64,000 nt of DNA from Streptomyces marincola (GTDB lineage Bacteria > Actinomycetota > Actinomycetes > Streptomycetales > Streptomycetaceae): positions 372,001 to 436,000 of the forward strand of contig NZ_CP084541.1 of the NCBI RefSeq assembly GCF_020410765.1, in the 5' to 3' direction. Both the position numbers and the translations under genes were made by a program. This document shows, one piece after another, positions 34,507 to 42,959 of this stretch. Numbering within the stretch: position 1 is the first letter of the stretch; each line of letters starts with the position of its first letter. Below the pieces are notes generated by a model. It did no database searches, was not told where the DNA came from, and worked only from the letters and a program-made list of their open reading frames with translations.

Positions 34507-34608
34507 CCGCCGGGCCCGGCCGGCACGGCGGCTCCCGCACCCGGCCGGTACCGTGGTGCGTCCCGCGCCCGCGACCCGGCGGGGCGGCCAAGGACGGGAG
34601 GCGCGTCG

Positions 34609-35637
34609 ATGACGGTCCGACTTCTCTGCGTCGGTTCCTACACGGCAAAGGACGGTGTCCCCGGCATCACTGTCCTGCGTGAGCACGCCGACGGCGCCCT
34701 CGACCGGGTGAGCGAACTGGCGCTGCCGGACTGCTCGTGGCTGGCCTGGCACCCGAGGCTGCCGGTCGTCTACACGGTGCACGAGCGGGCCGAAGGGGCG
34801 GTCAGCGCGGTCGCGCTGCGCCCGGACGGCTCGGTGGACACGGTGCTCGGCACCGTGTCCACCGGCGGCGCCGAGCCGTGCCACCTCGCCGTCGCGCCGG
34901 ACGCGCGCCACCTGCTCGTCGCCAACTACGGCTCGGGGAGCGCGGCCGTGGTCGCCCTCGACGAGCACGGCGCGCCGACGGCCCGCACCGACCTGGCCGA
35001 GCACAGCGGCACGGGCCCGGTCGAGGACCGCCAGGAGGGGCCGCACGCGCACATGGTCACCCTCGGGCCCGAGGGCGGCACGGTGGCCGTGACCGATCTG
35101 GGCAGCGACACCCTCTGGTCGTACACGCTGACCGGCGAGGGCCGGCTCGAACGGCTCGCGGCCAGCCGGCTGCCCGCGGGCACCGGCCCCAGGCAGCTGG
35201 TGCGCACGGGCGATCCGGCCCGCGCCCACGTCGTCGCTGAGCTGGCGGCCGGGCTGCTGACCGTGGCGGAGGAGGCGCCCGGCCTCTTCTCCGTGCTCGC
35301 CTCCGCCCCGGCCTCGCGGCACGCGGGCGGCAACCTGCCCGCCCAGTTCTCCCTCGCCGCGGACGGGCGCCTCGGGCTGCTGTCCAACCGGGGGCCGGAC
35401 ACGATCGCGGTGTTCGACCTGACGGGCGCCGCGCCGGCGGCCATCGCCGAGCACCCGCTCGACGCGGCCTGGCCGCGCCACTTCGCCGTCGTCGGGGACC
35501 GGGTCCACGTCGCGGCCCAGCAGGCGGACGCGGTCGTCACGTTGCGCCTGGACACGGGCACCGGGCGGCTGACCGAAACGGGTCGGCTGCGGATCTCCGC
35601 CCCGGCCTGCGTGGCCCCGGGCCCGGCCGCCGGGTAG
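34609..35637 (+). CDS. seven-bladed beta-propeller lactonase (YkgE/Pgl-type)
   Basis: A 342-residue protein of the lactonase/6-phosphogluconolactonase beta-propeller family. It begins LLCVGSYTAKDGVPGITVL, and has repeated blades with EPCHLAVAPDARHLLVANYGSG, GPHAHMVTLGPEGG and GPRQLVRTG. The HxH motif in GPHAHM is typical of the family. The substrate could be 6-phosphogluconolactone or another sugar lactone. It lies near but outside the fucose operons, so a shared role is possible only as inference. ATG 34609 follows GGGAGG. Convergent with the LigD-like gene. Confidence 0.85.
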   Translation: MTVRLLCVGSYTAKDGVPGITVLREHADGALDRVSELALPDCSWLAWHPRLPVVYTVHERAEGAVSAVALRPDGSVDTVLGTVSTGGAEPCHLAVAPDARHLLVANYGSGSAAVVALDEHGAPTARTDLAEHSGTGPVEDRQEGPHAHMVTLGPEGGTVAVTDLGSDTLWSYTLTGEGRLERLAASRLPAGTGPRQLVRTGDPARAHVVAELAAGLLTVAEEAPGLFSVLASAPASRHAGGNLPAQFSLAADGRLGLLSNRGPDTIAVFDLTGAAPAAIAEHPLDAAWPRHFAVVGDRVHVAAQQADAVVTLRLDTGTGRLTETGRLRISAPACVAPGPAAG

Positions 35638-35693
35638 CAGCCGAAGCGGTCGCGCTCCGGCTCCGGCAGCGGCCTACCACCGCCGCGCGGCCC

Positions 35694-36365
35694 TCAGGTC
35701 CGTCCTTCCTCCGCCGCCACCTGGCCGACCGTGCGCCCGGTGCGTGCCGACCGGGCGCGGGTCGGGTCGGGGGTGCCCGGGCGCCGGCGGCGGCCCCCGG
35801 AGGTCCGGCCGTCGGCGCGCTTGACGAGCAGCCACGCCTCGCCGCGCCCGGCCGCGTCCCCGGGCCTGAAGCGGGTGAGCGCGAAGCCGCCGCGCAGCTT
35901 GGACCCGTTGAGCCGGAACGACAGGTGCCCCTGGCGCAGCGCCTCGGCCACCGAGCCGTCACCGGAGCGGCGGCCCTTGGCGTCCACGTCGTGCCGGTAG
36001 GTTCCCTCGTCCCAGATGATCACGGAGCCCGCGCCGTACTCGCCTTCCGCGATGACGCCCTCGAAGTCGCGGTAGTCCAGCGGGTGGTCCTCGGTGGGCA
36101 TGGCGAGCCGCTTGTCCTGCGGATCGGTCGAGGGCCCCTTGGGCACGGCCCACGACTTGAGCACGCCGTCCGCCTCAAGCCGGAAGTCGAAGTGCATCCG
36201 GCTCGCGTCGTGGATCTGGACGACGAACCGCGGCTCGCCGTCCGTTCGCGCGCCGGAGCCGCCCGGCTCCGCGGTCCGGGAGAAGTCGCGCCTGCGGCGG
36301 TACTCCGCGAGCCGTGACTCCTCCCGGCCGCCGGAGGCGCCGGGGCGGGGGCGTTGGCCGTTCAT
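35694..36365 (-). CDS. stand-alone LigD 3'-phosphoesterase domain protein
   Basis: A 223-residue protein made of the LigD phosphoesterase (PE) domain only. The signature is FVVQIHDASRMHFDFRLEADGVLKSWAVPKGPS, with the His, His, Asp and Arg of the active site, then TEDHPLDYRDFEGVIAEGEYGAG with the second His and Tyr. The enzyme trims 3'-phosphate and 3'-ribonucleotide ends during non-homologous end joining. There are no ligase or primase domains and no Ku gene nearby. ATG 36365 follows GAGGAG. The C-terminal 40 residues form a basic, Arg/Gly-rich tail that may bind DNA. Confidence 0.92.
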   Translation of the reverse strand: MNGQRPRPGASGGREESRLAEYRRRRDFSRTAEPGGSGARTDGEPRFVVQIHDASRMHFDFRLEADGVLKSWAVPKGPSTDPQDKRLAMPTEDHPLDYRDFEGVIAEGEYGAGSVIIWDEGTYRHDVDAKGRRSGDGSVAEALRQGHLSFRLNGSKLRGGFALTRFRPGDAAGRGEAWLLVKRADGRTSGGRRRRPGTPDPTRARSARTGRTVGQVAAEEGRT

Positions 36366-36439
36366 TCTCCTCATCGTGGCAGACCACCGCACCGGCCGCA
36401 TCCGCGCGCCGCCCGGGGAACGGGGGCCGCGGCGGCCCG

Positions 36440-37396
36440 TCAGCCGAGGGAGGGAACGCCTGCCGTCCAGGTGAGCGGGGCGACGTACATGCCGCGCACG
36501 AGGGGGTCCTCGCTCAGCACGCCGTGGAAGACGAGCCGGTCCCCCGTGCCGTCGCCGACCACGTCCTGGCCGCCCGGGCCGGTGATGCCGGTGTTCCCGG
36601 TGTTCATCAGCGGCGTCTCCGACTTGGTGTACGGGCCGGTGAGCGCGTCGGCGGTGGCGTAGCCGGTGAAGTAACTGCCGTCGCCGTAGCGGCCGGCGGA
36701 GTACAGCAGCACGTAGCGGCCGTCCCGGACGACCAGGGTGGGCGCCTCGATCAGCCCCTGTTCCTCGGGCCGGTCCTGCTTCAGCAGCGGCACCGGCTCG
36801 CCCTCAAGGGTCAGTCCGTCGGCGGAGACGCGTTGGAGGTACAGCCAGGTGTCGGCGCCGATGGCGTTGCCGTCGTTCTTGTACAGCAGGTAGGGGGTGC
36901 CGTCGGTGTCGGTGAACGAGGCCGCGTCGATGGCCCCGCCCTGGTCCGCCGGGCACACCAGCGGCCCGTCGCCCACGGGTGTGAAGGGGCCGGCGGGCGT
37001 GCCGGAGACGGCCGTGCCGACGCACTGCCGGTCGGACGCGGTGTCCCGGGCCGTGTAGTACAGCAGGTAGGAGCCGTCGGGGCGTTCCGAGACGTCGGGC
37101 GCCCAGGTCAGCCCCGGCCTGGCCCAGTCGCCCAGCTCGGGCAGCGCGTCGGCCTGCCGTTCCCACGTGCCGTCGGGGGAGGTCGCGGTGGCGACCTGGA
37201 CGTTGCCGCCCGCCGCGTTGGTCGCGTAGGCGTAGTACGTCCCGTCGGCCACGAGGACGTCGGGGTCGGGGAAGTCGGTGTCGATGACGAGGCGGGGTGC
37301 CGCGGACGCCGGGGGCGCGGCGGCGAGGACCAGGGCGAGCGCGAGCGCCCCCGCCAGCAGGGGCGAGGTGCGGACGGCGGCGGGCAACGGAGACAT
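36440..37396 (-). CDS. secreted GH43-family glycosidase
   Basis: A 318-residue extracellular glycosidase. A signal peptide (LLAGALALALVLAAAPPASAA) leads into a five-bladed propeller. The catalytic acids expected of GH43 are visible: Asp in DTDFPDPDVLVADGTYYAY, Asp in TWAPDVSERPDGSYLLYY, and Glu in IEAPTLVVRDGRYVLLYSAG. GH43 enzymes act on arabinan, arabinoxylan or xylan; a GH127 arabinofuranosidase elsewhere in the window makes arabinose release plausible. ATG 37396 has a GGAG site. A 12-base perfect palindrome lies about 105 bases upstream. Confidence 0.9.
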   Translation of the reverse strand: MSPLPAAVRTSPLLAGALALALVLAAAPPASAAPRLVIDTDFPDPDVLVADGTYYAYATNAAGGNVQVATATSPDGTWERQADALPELGDWARPGLTWAPDVSERPDGSYLLYYTARDTASDRQCVGTAVSGTPAGPFTPVGDGPLVCPADQGGAIDAASFTDTDGTPYLLYKNDGNAIGADTWLYLQRVSADGLTLEGEPVPLLKQDRPEEQGLIEAPTLVVRDGRYVLLYSAGRYGDGSYFTGYATADALTGPYTKSETPLMNTGNTGITGPGGQDVVGDGTGDRLVFHGVLSEDPLVRGMYVAPLTWTAGVPSLG

Positions 37397-37499
37397 CAGC
37401 GGCTCCAGGTGGGGGGTCGTGCCGGGCCATGGGCCGGGCCTGCGGAGCGGGCGGGGCGGACGCGGGCGCGGCACGGTGGACGCCGCCGCCCGTTTCCAT

Positions 37500-37511
37500 C
37501 GATGTACATCG
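37500..37511. promoter_or_regulatory. perfect palindrome CGATGTACATCG
   Basis: A 12-base perfect palindrome, flanked by CCAT and TGG, lies in the 220-base region upstream of the secreted GH43 gene. The TGTACA core resembles the core I remember of AraR-type arabinose operators. The regulator is not coded next to it. Confidence 0.5.
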
Positions 37512-37619
37512 TGGTCGGCTGGTAGGACAGCACAGCGCCCGGCGCCTGTCCAGGGGCCGGGCGCCGGGCACTTCCCCGTTCCGGGCGCGTCGAACGCGGC
37601 GCCGCGGGGTCCCGCGTGC

Positions 37620-38843
37620 TCAGTCCCCGGCCGACACCAGCGGCCTGACGCTGCCGGCGGCGCTCAGCGCGCGGTGCAGGGCGAGTTCGGCCGTCGCCCC
37701 GCCGGCGAGGAGGATGCCGGTGCACCCCCGCTGGTCGGTCAGGTGCTCCACGCGGTCGCCGGGGGCCATCGTCGGGTACCACCGCGGGTCGCCGGGGAAC
37801 GCGCCGAGTCCGTCGAGCCCCGACCACCCGGTCAGGGTGCCGGCCCGGTCGGGGTAGAGCAGGACGAACGCGGTCGCGGGACCGGTGGGTTCCGGCCCGT
37901 CCAGCAGCGCGGGACGCCGGTCGAGCGCGGTGTCGATCATGGCCTCGTAGACGTTCACGCCGTGCGCGCGGCACAGCGCCTCGCCGACGAGCGCGCCGCC
38001 GATGCGGCGGTTGATCTCCACGAGTTCGGGGCCGTCCGCGGTCAGCACGAACTCCACGTGCGCGAATCCGTCGAGGTGGCCCGCGGCGCGCAGGGTCTCC
38101 TCCGCCCACTCCTCGATCCGCCGCCGCTCGGCGGGCGGGTGGGCCACGGGGAACCCGGACGCCTCCTCCCGGACGTGCGGCTCCGGCGACATCTGGCGGC
38201 TGAGCACGCCGAGGAGGCGGGTGCGGCCCCGCCAGCTGAGCGTCTCGGCGCTGTAGACGGGACCCGCGAGGAACGGTTCGGCGAACAGGCGTCCGGCGAA
38301 GGCCCGTTCGCCGGCCTCGGCGAGGGCCGCGGCCAGGTGCCGCTCGTCGCGAACGAGCCACACGTTGCGCGACGAGGTGCCGGCCGAGTCCTTCAGAACG
38401 GCGGGCAGGCCCACCTCCCGCAGCACGTCGTCGGCCGCCCCGGGCCCCGGCCGGACGGCGACGGCCCGCACCCCGCCGACGCCGCGGGCGCGCAGCAGTT
38501 CGCGCACGCGCAGCTTGTCCCGCAGCACCCGGACGGCGGCCGGGTCGGGCCCCGGCAGCCCGAACTCGGCGGCGAGATCGGCGCCGGGAACGCTCCAGGT
38601 GTCGGTCGAGTTGATCAGTCCGCGCAGGTCGGGCAGGGCCGCGAGGGCGGCCCGGCACGCGGCCGGGTCGTGGGTGTCGACGTCGACGACGTCCAGGGGC
38701 GCGTCCGGCGCGAGCCGCGCGAGCTCGTGCCGGTAGACGGCCCGGTTCCCGGTCAGCAGGCACAGGCGGTGCCCGGCCCGGCCGGCCGCGGCGGCCATCC
38801 GTCCGAGGCCGAAGGTGAGCGCTTCGAGCGCGGCGATGGTCAT
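37620..38843 (-). CDS. ATP-grasp ligase
   Basis: A 407-residue ATP-grasp enzyme. The N-terminal Rossmann-like part is followed by DKLRVRELLRARGVGG, the ATP lid (LPAVLKDSAGTSSRNVWLV) and the metal-binding signature (HVEFVLTADGPELVEINRRIGG). Such enzymes join a carboxylate, as acyl-phosphate, to an amine or thiol, often making dipeptides or siderophore units. ATG 38843 has a GGAGGAG site. It follows a SAM methyltransferase gene by 106 bases on the same strand. The substrate is unknown. Confidence 0.88.
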   Translation of the reverse strand: MTIAALEALTFGLGRMAAAAGRAGHRLCLLTGNRAVYRHELARLAPDAPLDVVDVDTHDPAACRAALAALPDLRGLINSTDTWSVPGADLAAEFGLPGPDPAAVRVLRDKLRVRELLRARGVGGVRAVAVRPGPGAADDVLREVGLPAVLKDSAGTSSRNVWLVRDERHLAAALAEAGERAFAGRLFAEPFLAGPVYSAETLSWRGRTRLLGVLSRQMSPEPHVREEASGFPVAHPPAERRRIEEWAEETLRAAGHLDGFAHVEFVLTADGPELVEINRRIGGALVGEALCRAHGVNVYEAMIDTALDRRPALLDGPEPTGPATAFVLLYPDRAGTLTGWSGLDGLGAFPGDPRWYPTMAPGDRVEHLTDQRGCTGILLAGGATAELALHRALSAAGSVRPLVSAGD

Positions 38844-38949
38844 CGTGCTGCTCCTCCACTCCTCGGCATGGCTCCGCTTCCCGTCCCCGCGGGCCCGGCC
38901 GCTCCCGGCTCCTCCCCCGCGCCCCGGCCCTCGGCGGACGTGCGCGCGC

Positions 38950-39711
38950 TCACCCGCCCGCCCCTTCCCGCGCCGCGGGACGGGTGCCGCGCACGATGAG
39001 GCGCTTGGCGTGGTTGTCGTAGGGGGACTTGTCGAACCCGCCGTAGCACTCGACGTCGGTGAACCCCGCCTGTTCGAACAGGGACCGCAGTTCGGCGGCG
39101 CTGTAGAGGGTCGAGGTGATCGACGCCTCGCGGGCCGTCCCGTTCCTGACGAGGGTCCAGTCGGTGCGCAGGCGCGTCCAGTCGTCGAGGATGGTGTCGC
39201 GCTGCACGACGTAGGCGTCGCCGGCCTCGACGACCTGCGGGCGCCCGATCCACCCGGCGAGCACCTCCTTGCCCATGATGTCGATCAGAAGGTGGCCGCC
39301 GGGCACCAGCGAGTCGTAGGCGTTGCGCAGGACCTGGAAGTTGTCCTCGGGCCTGCGGAAGTAGCCGAAGGACGTGAACATGTTCAGCACCACGTCGTAG
39401 GACTCCGGTTCGACGTGCGTGAGCATGTCGCCCCGGATCAGCCGGGCCCTGGCGCCGGCCCGCTCGCACGCGTCCCGGGCGCGATCGAGCATGGCGGGGC
39501 TGAGGTCGACGCCGGTCACCGCGCAGCCGCGGCGGGCCAGCGGCACGACGTACAGGCCGGGGCCGCAGCACAGGTCGAGCACGCGCATGCCCGCCGGGTG
39601 GGCGAGCAGGGGGGAGACCGCGACGAGTTCCGCGGTCGCGACCCGGCGCGGCTCCGAGAACATCACATCGGCGAAATCGACCCAAAAACCGTCATCCTCG
39701 TACCAATGCAT
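38950..39711 (-). CDS. class I SAM-dependent methyltransferase
   Basis: A 253-residue methyltransferase. Motif I is VLDLCCGPGLYVVPLARRG, motif II VTGVDLSPAMLDRAR, and motif post-I/III DVVLNMFTSFGYF and LRNAYDSLVPGGHLLIDIMG. The N-terminus HWYEDDGFWVDFADVMFSEPRR is typical of small-molecule methyltransferases. ATG 39711 has GAGG about 13 bases upstream. The ATP-grasp gene follows, so the pair may modify the same metabolite. The upstream region is AT-richer than the rest of the window. Confidence 0.88.
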   Translation of the reverse strand: MHWYEDDGFWVDFADVMFSEPRRVATAELVAVSPLLAHPAGMRVLDLCCGPGLYVVPLARRGCAVTGVDLSPAMLDRARDACERAGARARLIRGDMLTHVEPESYDVVLNMFTSFGYFRRPEDNFQVLRNAYDSLVPGGHLLIDIMGKEVLAGWIGRPQVVEAGDAYVVQRDTILDDWTRLRTDWTLVRNGTAREASITSTLYSAAELRSLFEQAGFTDVECYGGFDKSPYDNHAKRLIVRGTRPAAREGAGG

Positions 39712-40075
39712 GGATAAAGAAACCTCGATTCCGGGGACGGCCGCGCGGGGCGGGCGACACTGTTTCGGCCGTGGGCACGGGATCTTTCTGCTCTTTGTGT
39801 CGTCCGCGAGGCCCGGAAAGTTCCCGGCGGACCGCACCGCCATGAACGGAAACGGCCCGCCGCTCCTCGGACCGGCCGACACGTTCCGTGATGCGTCCGG
39901 ATTCCGGTCGGCGTGCGGCGCTTTCCGGCCGCGCCTCGGACACAGCACTCATTCACTTGAGAAGTCGTACGGGGCGGCGGGCCGGTTCCCGGAACGCGAC
40001 ACGTGTTTCTCCCGCGACGAAAGTGCTGTCGAGCATATCGTCAGCCGGACCCGGCGATGTCACCATGGTGGAGTC
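39712..40075. other. 364-base divergent promoter region
   Basis: No gene is supported. The region is less GC-rich than its neighbours. It holds an 11-base dyad GTTCC-C-GGAAC (39985-39995), a -10-like TATCGT (40036-40041) for the membrane-protein gene, and a 10-base perfect palindrome CACCATGGTG (40061-40070) directly before that gene's ATG. Confidence 0.5.
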
Positions 40076-40780
40076 ATGGAAGCGGGCCGGGTGTTGCGAG
40101 TGGCGCGGGCAGCCGTATTCTCGGGGCTCTGCGTGACACTCGCCGTTTCCGGCCACATGGTGATGTCGGGCCCCGCGCCGTCCCCGTGGGCCGCCGCCGC
40201 CGCATTCCTGGCCGTCCTGGTGGCCGCCGCCGCTTTCACCGGCCGGGAGCGCGGCAGGGCCGCGGTGATCCTGGCCGCCCTCGCCGCGCAGGCGCTCCTG
40301 CACGGCGCGTTCTCGGCGTTCTCGGCCTCTGCGGCTTCCTCGGCTGCCGTCCCCGGGGCCCCGCACGGCGACGGGTCCGCGGGGCCGCCGGCCGGGCGCG
40401 TTCTGTGCCACGCCCCGCCCGCCGCCCAAGACCCGGCCTGCGCCGCGGTGGACGGCGCGGCACACGCCCTGCCCGCGCAGACGCCCGGCATGATCGGCGC
40501 CCACCTCGTGGTCGCCCTGCTGAGCGCGTGGTGGCTGTGGCGGGGCGAGCGCGCCGTCTTCGCGCTGCTGCGCTGGGCGGCGCTGCGCGTCCTGCTGCCC
40601 GCGCTGCGGCCCGCTTCCCGCCTCGCGCCTCCGTCGGCCGACCGCGCGGTGCGCGCACCGGAGAGCGCGCCCGTTCCCCGGCAGCTGCTCCTGGTGCGGC
40701 GCACCGGCTCGCGCGGGCCGCCACCGCCGTGGGCTGCCCGCGCGGCAGCACGGCGACACGGCCGGGCCCTCCCCGCCTGA
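40076..40780 (+). CDS. integral membrane protein, unknown function
   Basis: A 234-residue protein with about four predicted membrane helices (for example VFSGLCVTLAVSGHMVM, AAAAFLAVLVAAAAF, VILAALAAQALLHGAFSAF and HLVVALLSAWWLW) and a basic, Pro-rich cytosolic C-terminus. Two cysteines (LCHAPPAAQDPACAAV) lie in an extracytoplasmic loop. It precedes the ECF sigma factor gene by about 100 bases and might act as its membrane partner, although it has no zinc-binding anti-sigma domain. ATG 40076 has GGTGGAG very close upstream. Confidence 0.65.
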   Translation: MEAGRVLRVARAAVFSGLCVTLAVSGHMVMSGPAPSPWAAAAAFLAVLVAAAAFTGRERGRAAVILAALAAQALLHGAFSAFSASAASSAAVPGAPHGDGSAGPPAGRVLCHAPPAAQDPACAAVDGAAHALPAQTPGMIGAHLVVALLSAWWLWRGERAVFALLRWAALRVLLPALRPASRLAPPSADRAVRAPESAPVPRQLLLVRRTGSRGPPPPWAARAAARRHGRALPA

Positions 40781-40878
40781 CAACGCCCCACCCACGCCCG
40801 CATCCGGCAGGTCCCGGCCCTTCCTCCCCACCGTGCCGGCCCACCGACGGCACGGTCCACGCGAAAGGCGACAGGACT

Positions 40879-41571
40879 GTGACGCACCTGCCCACTGCCG
40901 TGCCCGAGCCCACCGGCGGACACCGCCGCCCCCCGCACCCGCCGCGCCCCCCGCGGGACGAAACGTCCCGTCCTGCCCGCCGCTCCGCCGCCAGGACGCC
41001 GGACGCCGGCGCGGACGACGCGCGGATCACCGCCTGGGCGCTCGCGGCCCGGGACGGTGATCCGCAGGCGGTGGAACTGTTCGTCCGCGCCGTACGGAAC
41101 GACCTGCACCGCTACCTGACCCGGCTCAGCGGCGACGCGCAGGGCGCGGAGGACTTGACGCAGGAGACGCTGCTGCGCGCGCTGCGGAGCCTGCCCGCGT
41201 TCGAGGGCCGCTCCTCGGCCAGGACCTGGCTGCTCTCGATCGCCAGGCGGACCCTGGTCGACCGCATCCGCTACGAGCGGGCCCGCCCGCGCGTCGCGGA
41301 GACGCCGGACTGGATGTCCGTCGTGGAGGGCCGACAGCACGGGAACGTGCCGGGATTCGAGGAGGGCGTCGCGCTGAACGAACTCCTCGCCCGCCTTCCG
41401 TCCGACCGCGCCACGGCGTTCCGCCTCACCCAGATACTCGGAATGCCCTATGCCGAGGCCGCCGCGGCGAGCGGCTGCCCGGTCGGTACCGTCCGCTCCC
41501 GGGTCGCCCGGGCCAGGCAGACGCTCATTTCCCAGCTCGCCACCGCGGAGAACGACGGAACACCGCACTGA
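40879..41571 (+). CDS. ECF-type RNA polymerase sigma factor
   Basis: A 230-residue sigma-70 family factor with regions 2 and 4 only. Region 2 contains YLTRLSGDAQGAEDLTQETLLRALRSLPAFEG and SARTWLLSIARRTLVDRIRYERARPR; region 4 contains LNELLARLPSDRATAFRLTQILGMPYAEAAAASGCPVGTVRSRVARARQ. A Pro/Arg-rich extension of about 50 residues precedes region 2. GTG 40879 has ACAGGA upstream. No zf-HC2 anti-sigma gene adjoins; the upstream membrane protein is the only candidate. A strong hairpin follows the gene. Confidence 0.9.
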   Translation: MTHLPTAVPEPTGGHRRPPHPPRPPRDETSRPARRSAARTPDAGADDARITAWALAARDGDPQAVELFVRAVRNDLHRYLTRLSGDAQGAEDLTQETLLRALRSLPAFEGRSSARTWLLSIARRTLVDRIRYERARPRVAETPDWMSVVEGRQHGNVPGFEEGVALNELLARLPSDRATAFRLTQILGMPYAEAAAASGCPVGTVRSRVARARQTLISQLATAENDGTPH

Positions 41572-41605
41572 AAAACTTCCACGGGCCGGCCCGCGACCGG
41601 TCTCC

Positions 41606-41633
41606 TTTCCCCGCCGCCGCGGCGGCGGGGAAA
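41606..41633 (+). terminator. hairpin terminator after the sigma factor gene
   Basis: A 13-base perfect inverted repeat, TTTCCCCGCCGCC (41606-41618) and GGCGGCGGGGAAA (41621-41633), begins 35 bases after the sigma factor stop. Only two bases separate the arms, so the loop must open part of the stem. Confidence 0.7.
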
Positions 41634-41765
41634 CACCGGCCTTCCTCGGCGCGCCATTACCGATCCACTGATCAACGGGATCCCGCCGTCCTCGTCCCCG
41701 CCCAGGGAAGGACAGGACCCCCTTTGTTGGTCGGATGGAAAACCGGCCCGGTTCCCGTTCCGCGG

Positions 41766-41790
41766 GCACCGGTCGGAATCCGACCGGTGC
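41766..41790. promoter_or_regulatory. 25-base perfect dyad upstream of the PLP-enzyme promoter
   Basis: GCACCGGTCGGA (41766-41777), one A, then its exact reverse complement to 41790. It ends four bases before a TTGACG -35 box. It could be an activator operator, or a terminator hairpin, since TTTT follows at 41792-41795. Confidence 0.6.
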
Positions 41791-41793
41791 GTT

Positions 41794-41821
41794 TTGACGC
41801 GGTCGGCCACGGGCACAATGT
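41794..41821 (+). promoter_or_regulatory. promoter of the PLP-enzyme gene
   Basis: The -35 is TTGACG (41794-41799) and the -10 is CAATGT (41816-41821), 16 bases apart. It leaves a leader of about 90 bases before ATG 41919. The perfect dyad at 41766-41790 abuts its upstream edge. Confidence 0.55.
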
Positions 41822-41918
41822 CCGTCGCCCTCAATGTTTTTGAATCCCCCAGAGACTTCACCTTTCCGGGCCCGGCCCAAGGGGTCGGGGCGGAATTCTC
41901 ATTCGAGGTGGCAATGCC

Positions 41919-42935
41919 ATGCAATGGGCCGTTCACGAGCACATCACCGACGCCATCAAGGCCCCGGACCTGATCCGGCTCACCCCCAACACGGTGCTGG
42001 CGCGTTTCGAGACGCTGAAGGTCTACGCGGCGCTCGGGGCCGTCCGCGCCCTCCTCGACCGCGGCACGATCCGTCCCGGGCAGACGGTGGTGGACAGTTC
42101 GAGCGGCATCTACGCCCTGGCCCTGGCGATGGCCTGCCAGCGGTACGGCCTGCGCTGCCACATCGTGGCCTCCACCACCGTGGACGCCACGATGCGCGTG
42201 CAGTTGGAGATCCTGGGGGCCACCGTCGACCAGATGCCGCCATCCCAGGACCTGCGCCTCGACCAGGAGCGCCGCGTCCGCCGCGTGCGCGAACTGGTCG
42301 CGCGGGACCCGGACATGCACTGGATGCGGCAATACCACGACGCGGTGCACTACGCGGGCTACCGGGAGTTCGCCGACCTGGTGGCCGCCGCCCTGCCCGG
42401 GCGCGACCTCACGGTGGTGGGCGCGGTCGGCACCGGCTCGTCCACCGGCGGACTCGTCGTGCCCCTGCGCGAACGCGGCCTCGCCGTCCGCCTGGTGGGC
42501 ATACAGCCCTTCGGCAGCGTGACGTTCGGCAGCGAACGGTTCCAGGACCCGGAGGCGATCATCGCCGGCATCGGCAGCGCCATCCCGTTCGGGAACGTCC
42601 GCCACCACCTCTACGACACCGTGCACTGGATCGGGTTCGGCCACGCGCTCGCCGGTGCCGTCGGACTGCTGCGCGAACACGCGGTGTTCGCCGGGCTGTC
42701 CACCGGGGCGGCCCACCTCGCGGCGCGGTGGGAGGCCGCGCGCCACCCGGACCGCACGCACCTGGTCATCGGCCCCGACACCGGGCACCGCTACGCGGAG
42801 CGCGCGTTCGCACGCCACCGCGAGGCGCCCGACCCGCGCGGCCTCAAACCGCACCAGATCACCAGCCAGGACGACCTCGCGCCGCCCTGGTCCGTCATGG
42901 AGTGGCGCGGGCGCGCCCTGCCCGTGCCGTCCTGA
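41919..42935 (+). CDS. cysteine synthase-like PLP enzyme
   Basis: A 338-residue fold-type II PLP enzyme (CysK/SbnA/threonine-synthase-like). The likely PLP lysine is in RFETLKVYAALG, the substrate loop is DSSSGIYALALAMACQRYG, the phosphate loop is GAVGTGSSTGGL, and LVGIQPFGS with FAGLSTGAAHLAARW completes the fold. The substrate loop SSSGIY differs from the usual TSGNTG of O-acetylserine sulfhydrylase, so the reaction is probably not plain cysteine synthesis; making a non-protein amino acid is one option. ATG 41919 has a GAGGTGG site. It has its own promoter. Confidence 0.82.
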   Translation: MQWAVHEHITDAIKAPDLIRLTPNTVLARFETLKVYAALGAVRALLDRGTIRPGQTVVDSSSGIYALALAMACQRYGLRCHIVASTTVDATMRVQLEILGATVDQMPPSQDLRLDQERRVRRVRELVARDPDMHWMRQYHDAVHYAGYREFADLVAAALPGRDLTVVGAVGTGSSTGGLVVPLRERGLAVRLVGIQPFGSVTFGSERFQDPEAIIAGIGSAIPFGNVRHHLYDTVHWIGFGHALAGAVGLLREHAVFAGLSTGAAHLAARWEAARHPDRTHLVIGPDTGHRYAERAFARHREAPDPRGLKPHQITSQDDLAPPWSVMEWRGRALPVPS

Positions 42936-42959
42936 CGCGGGGCGGCGGCGCCCCTGGCC

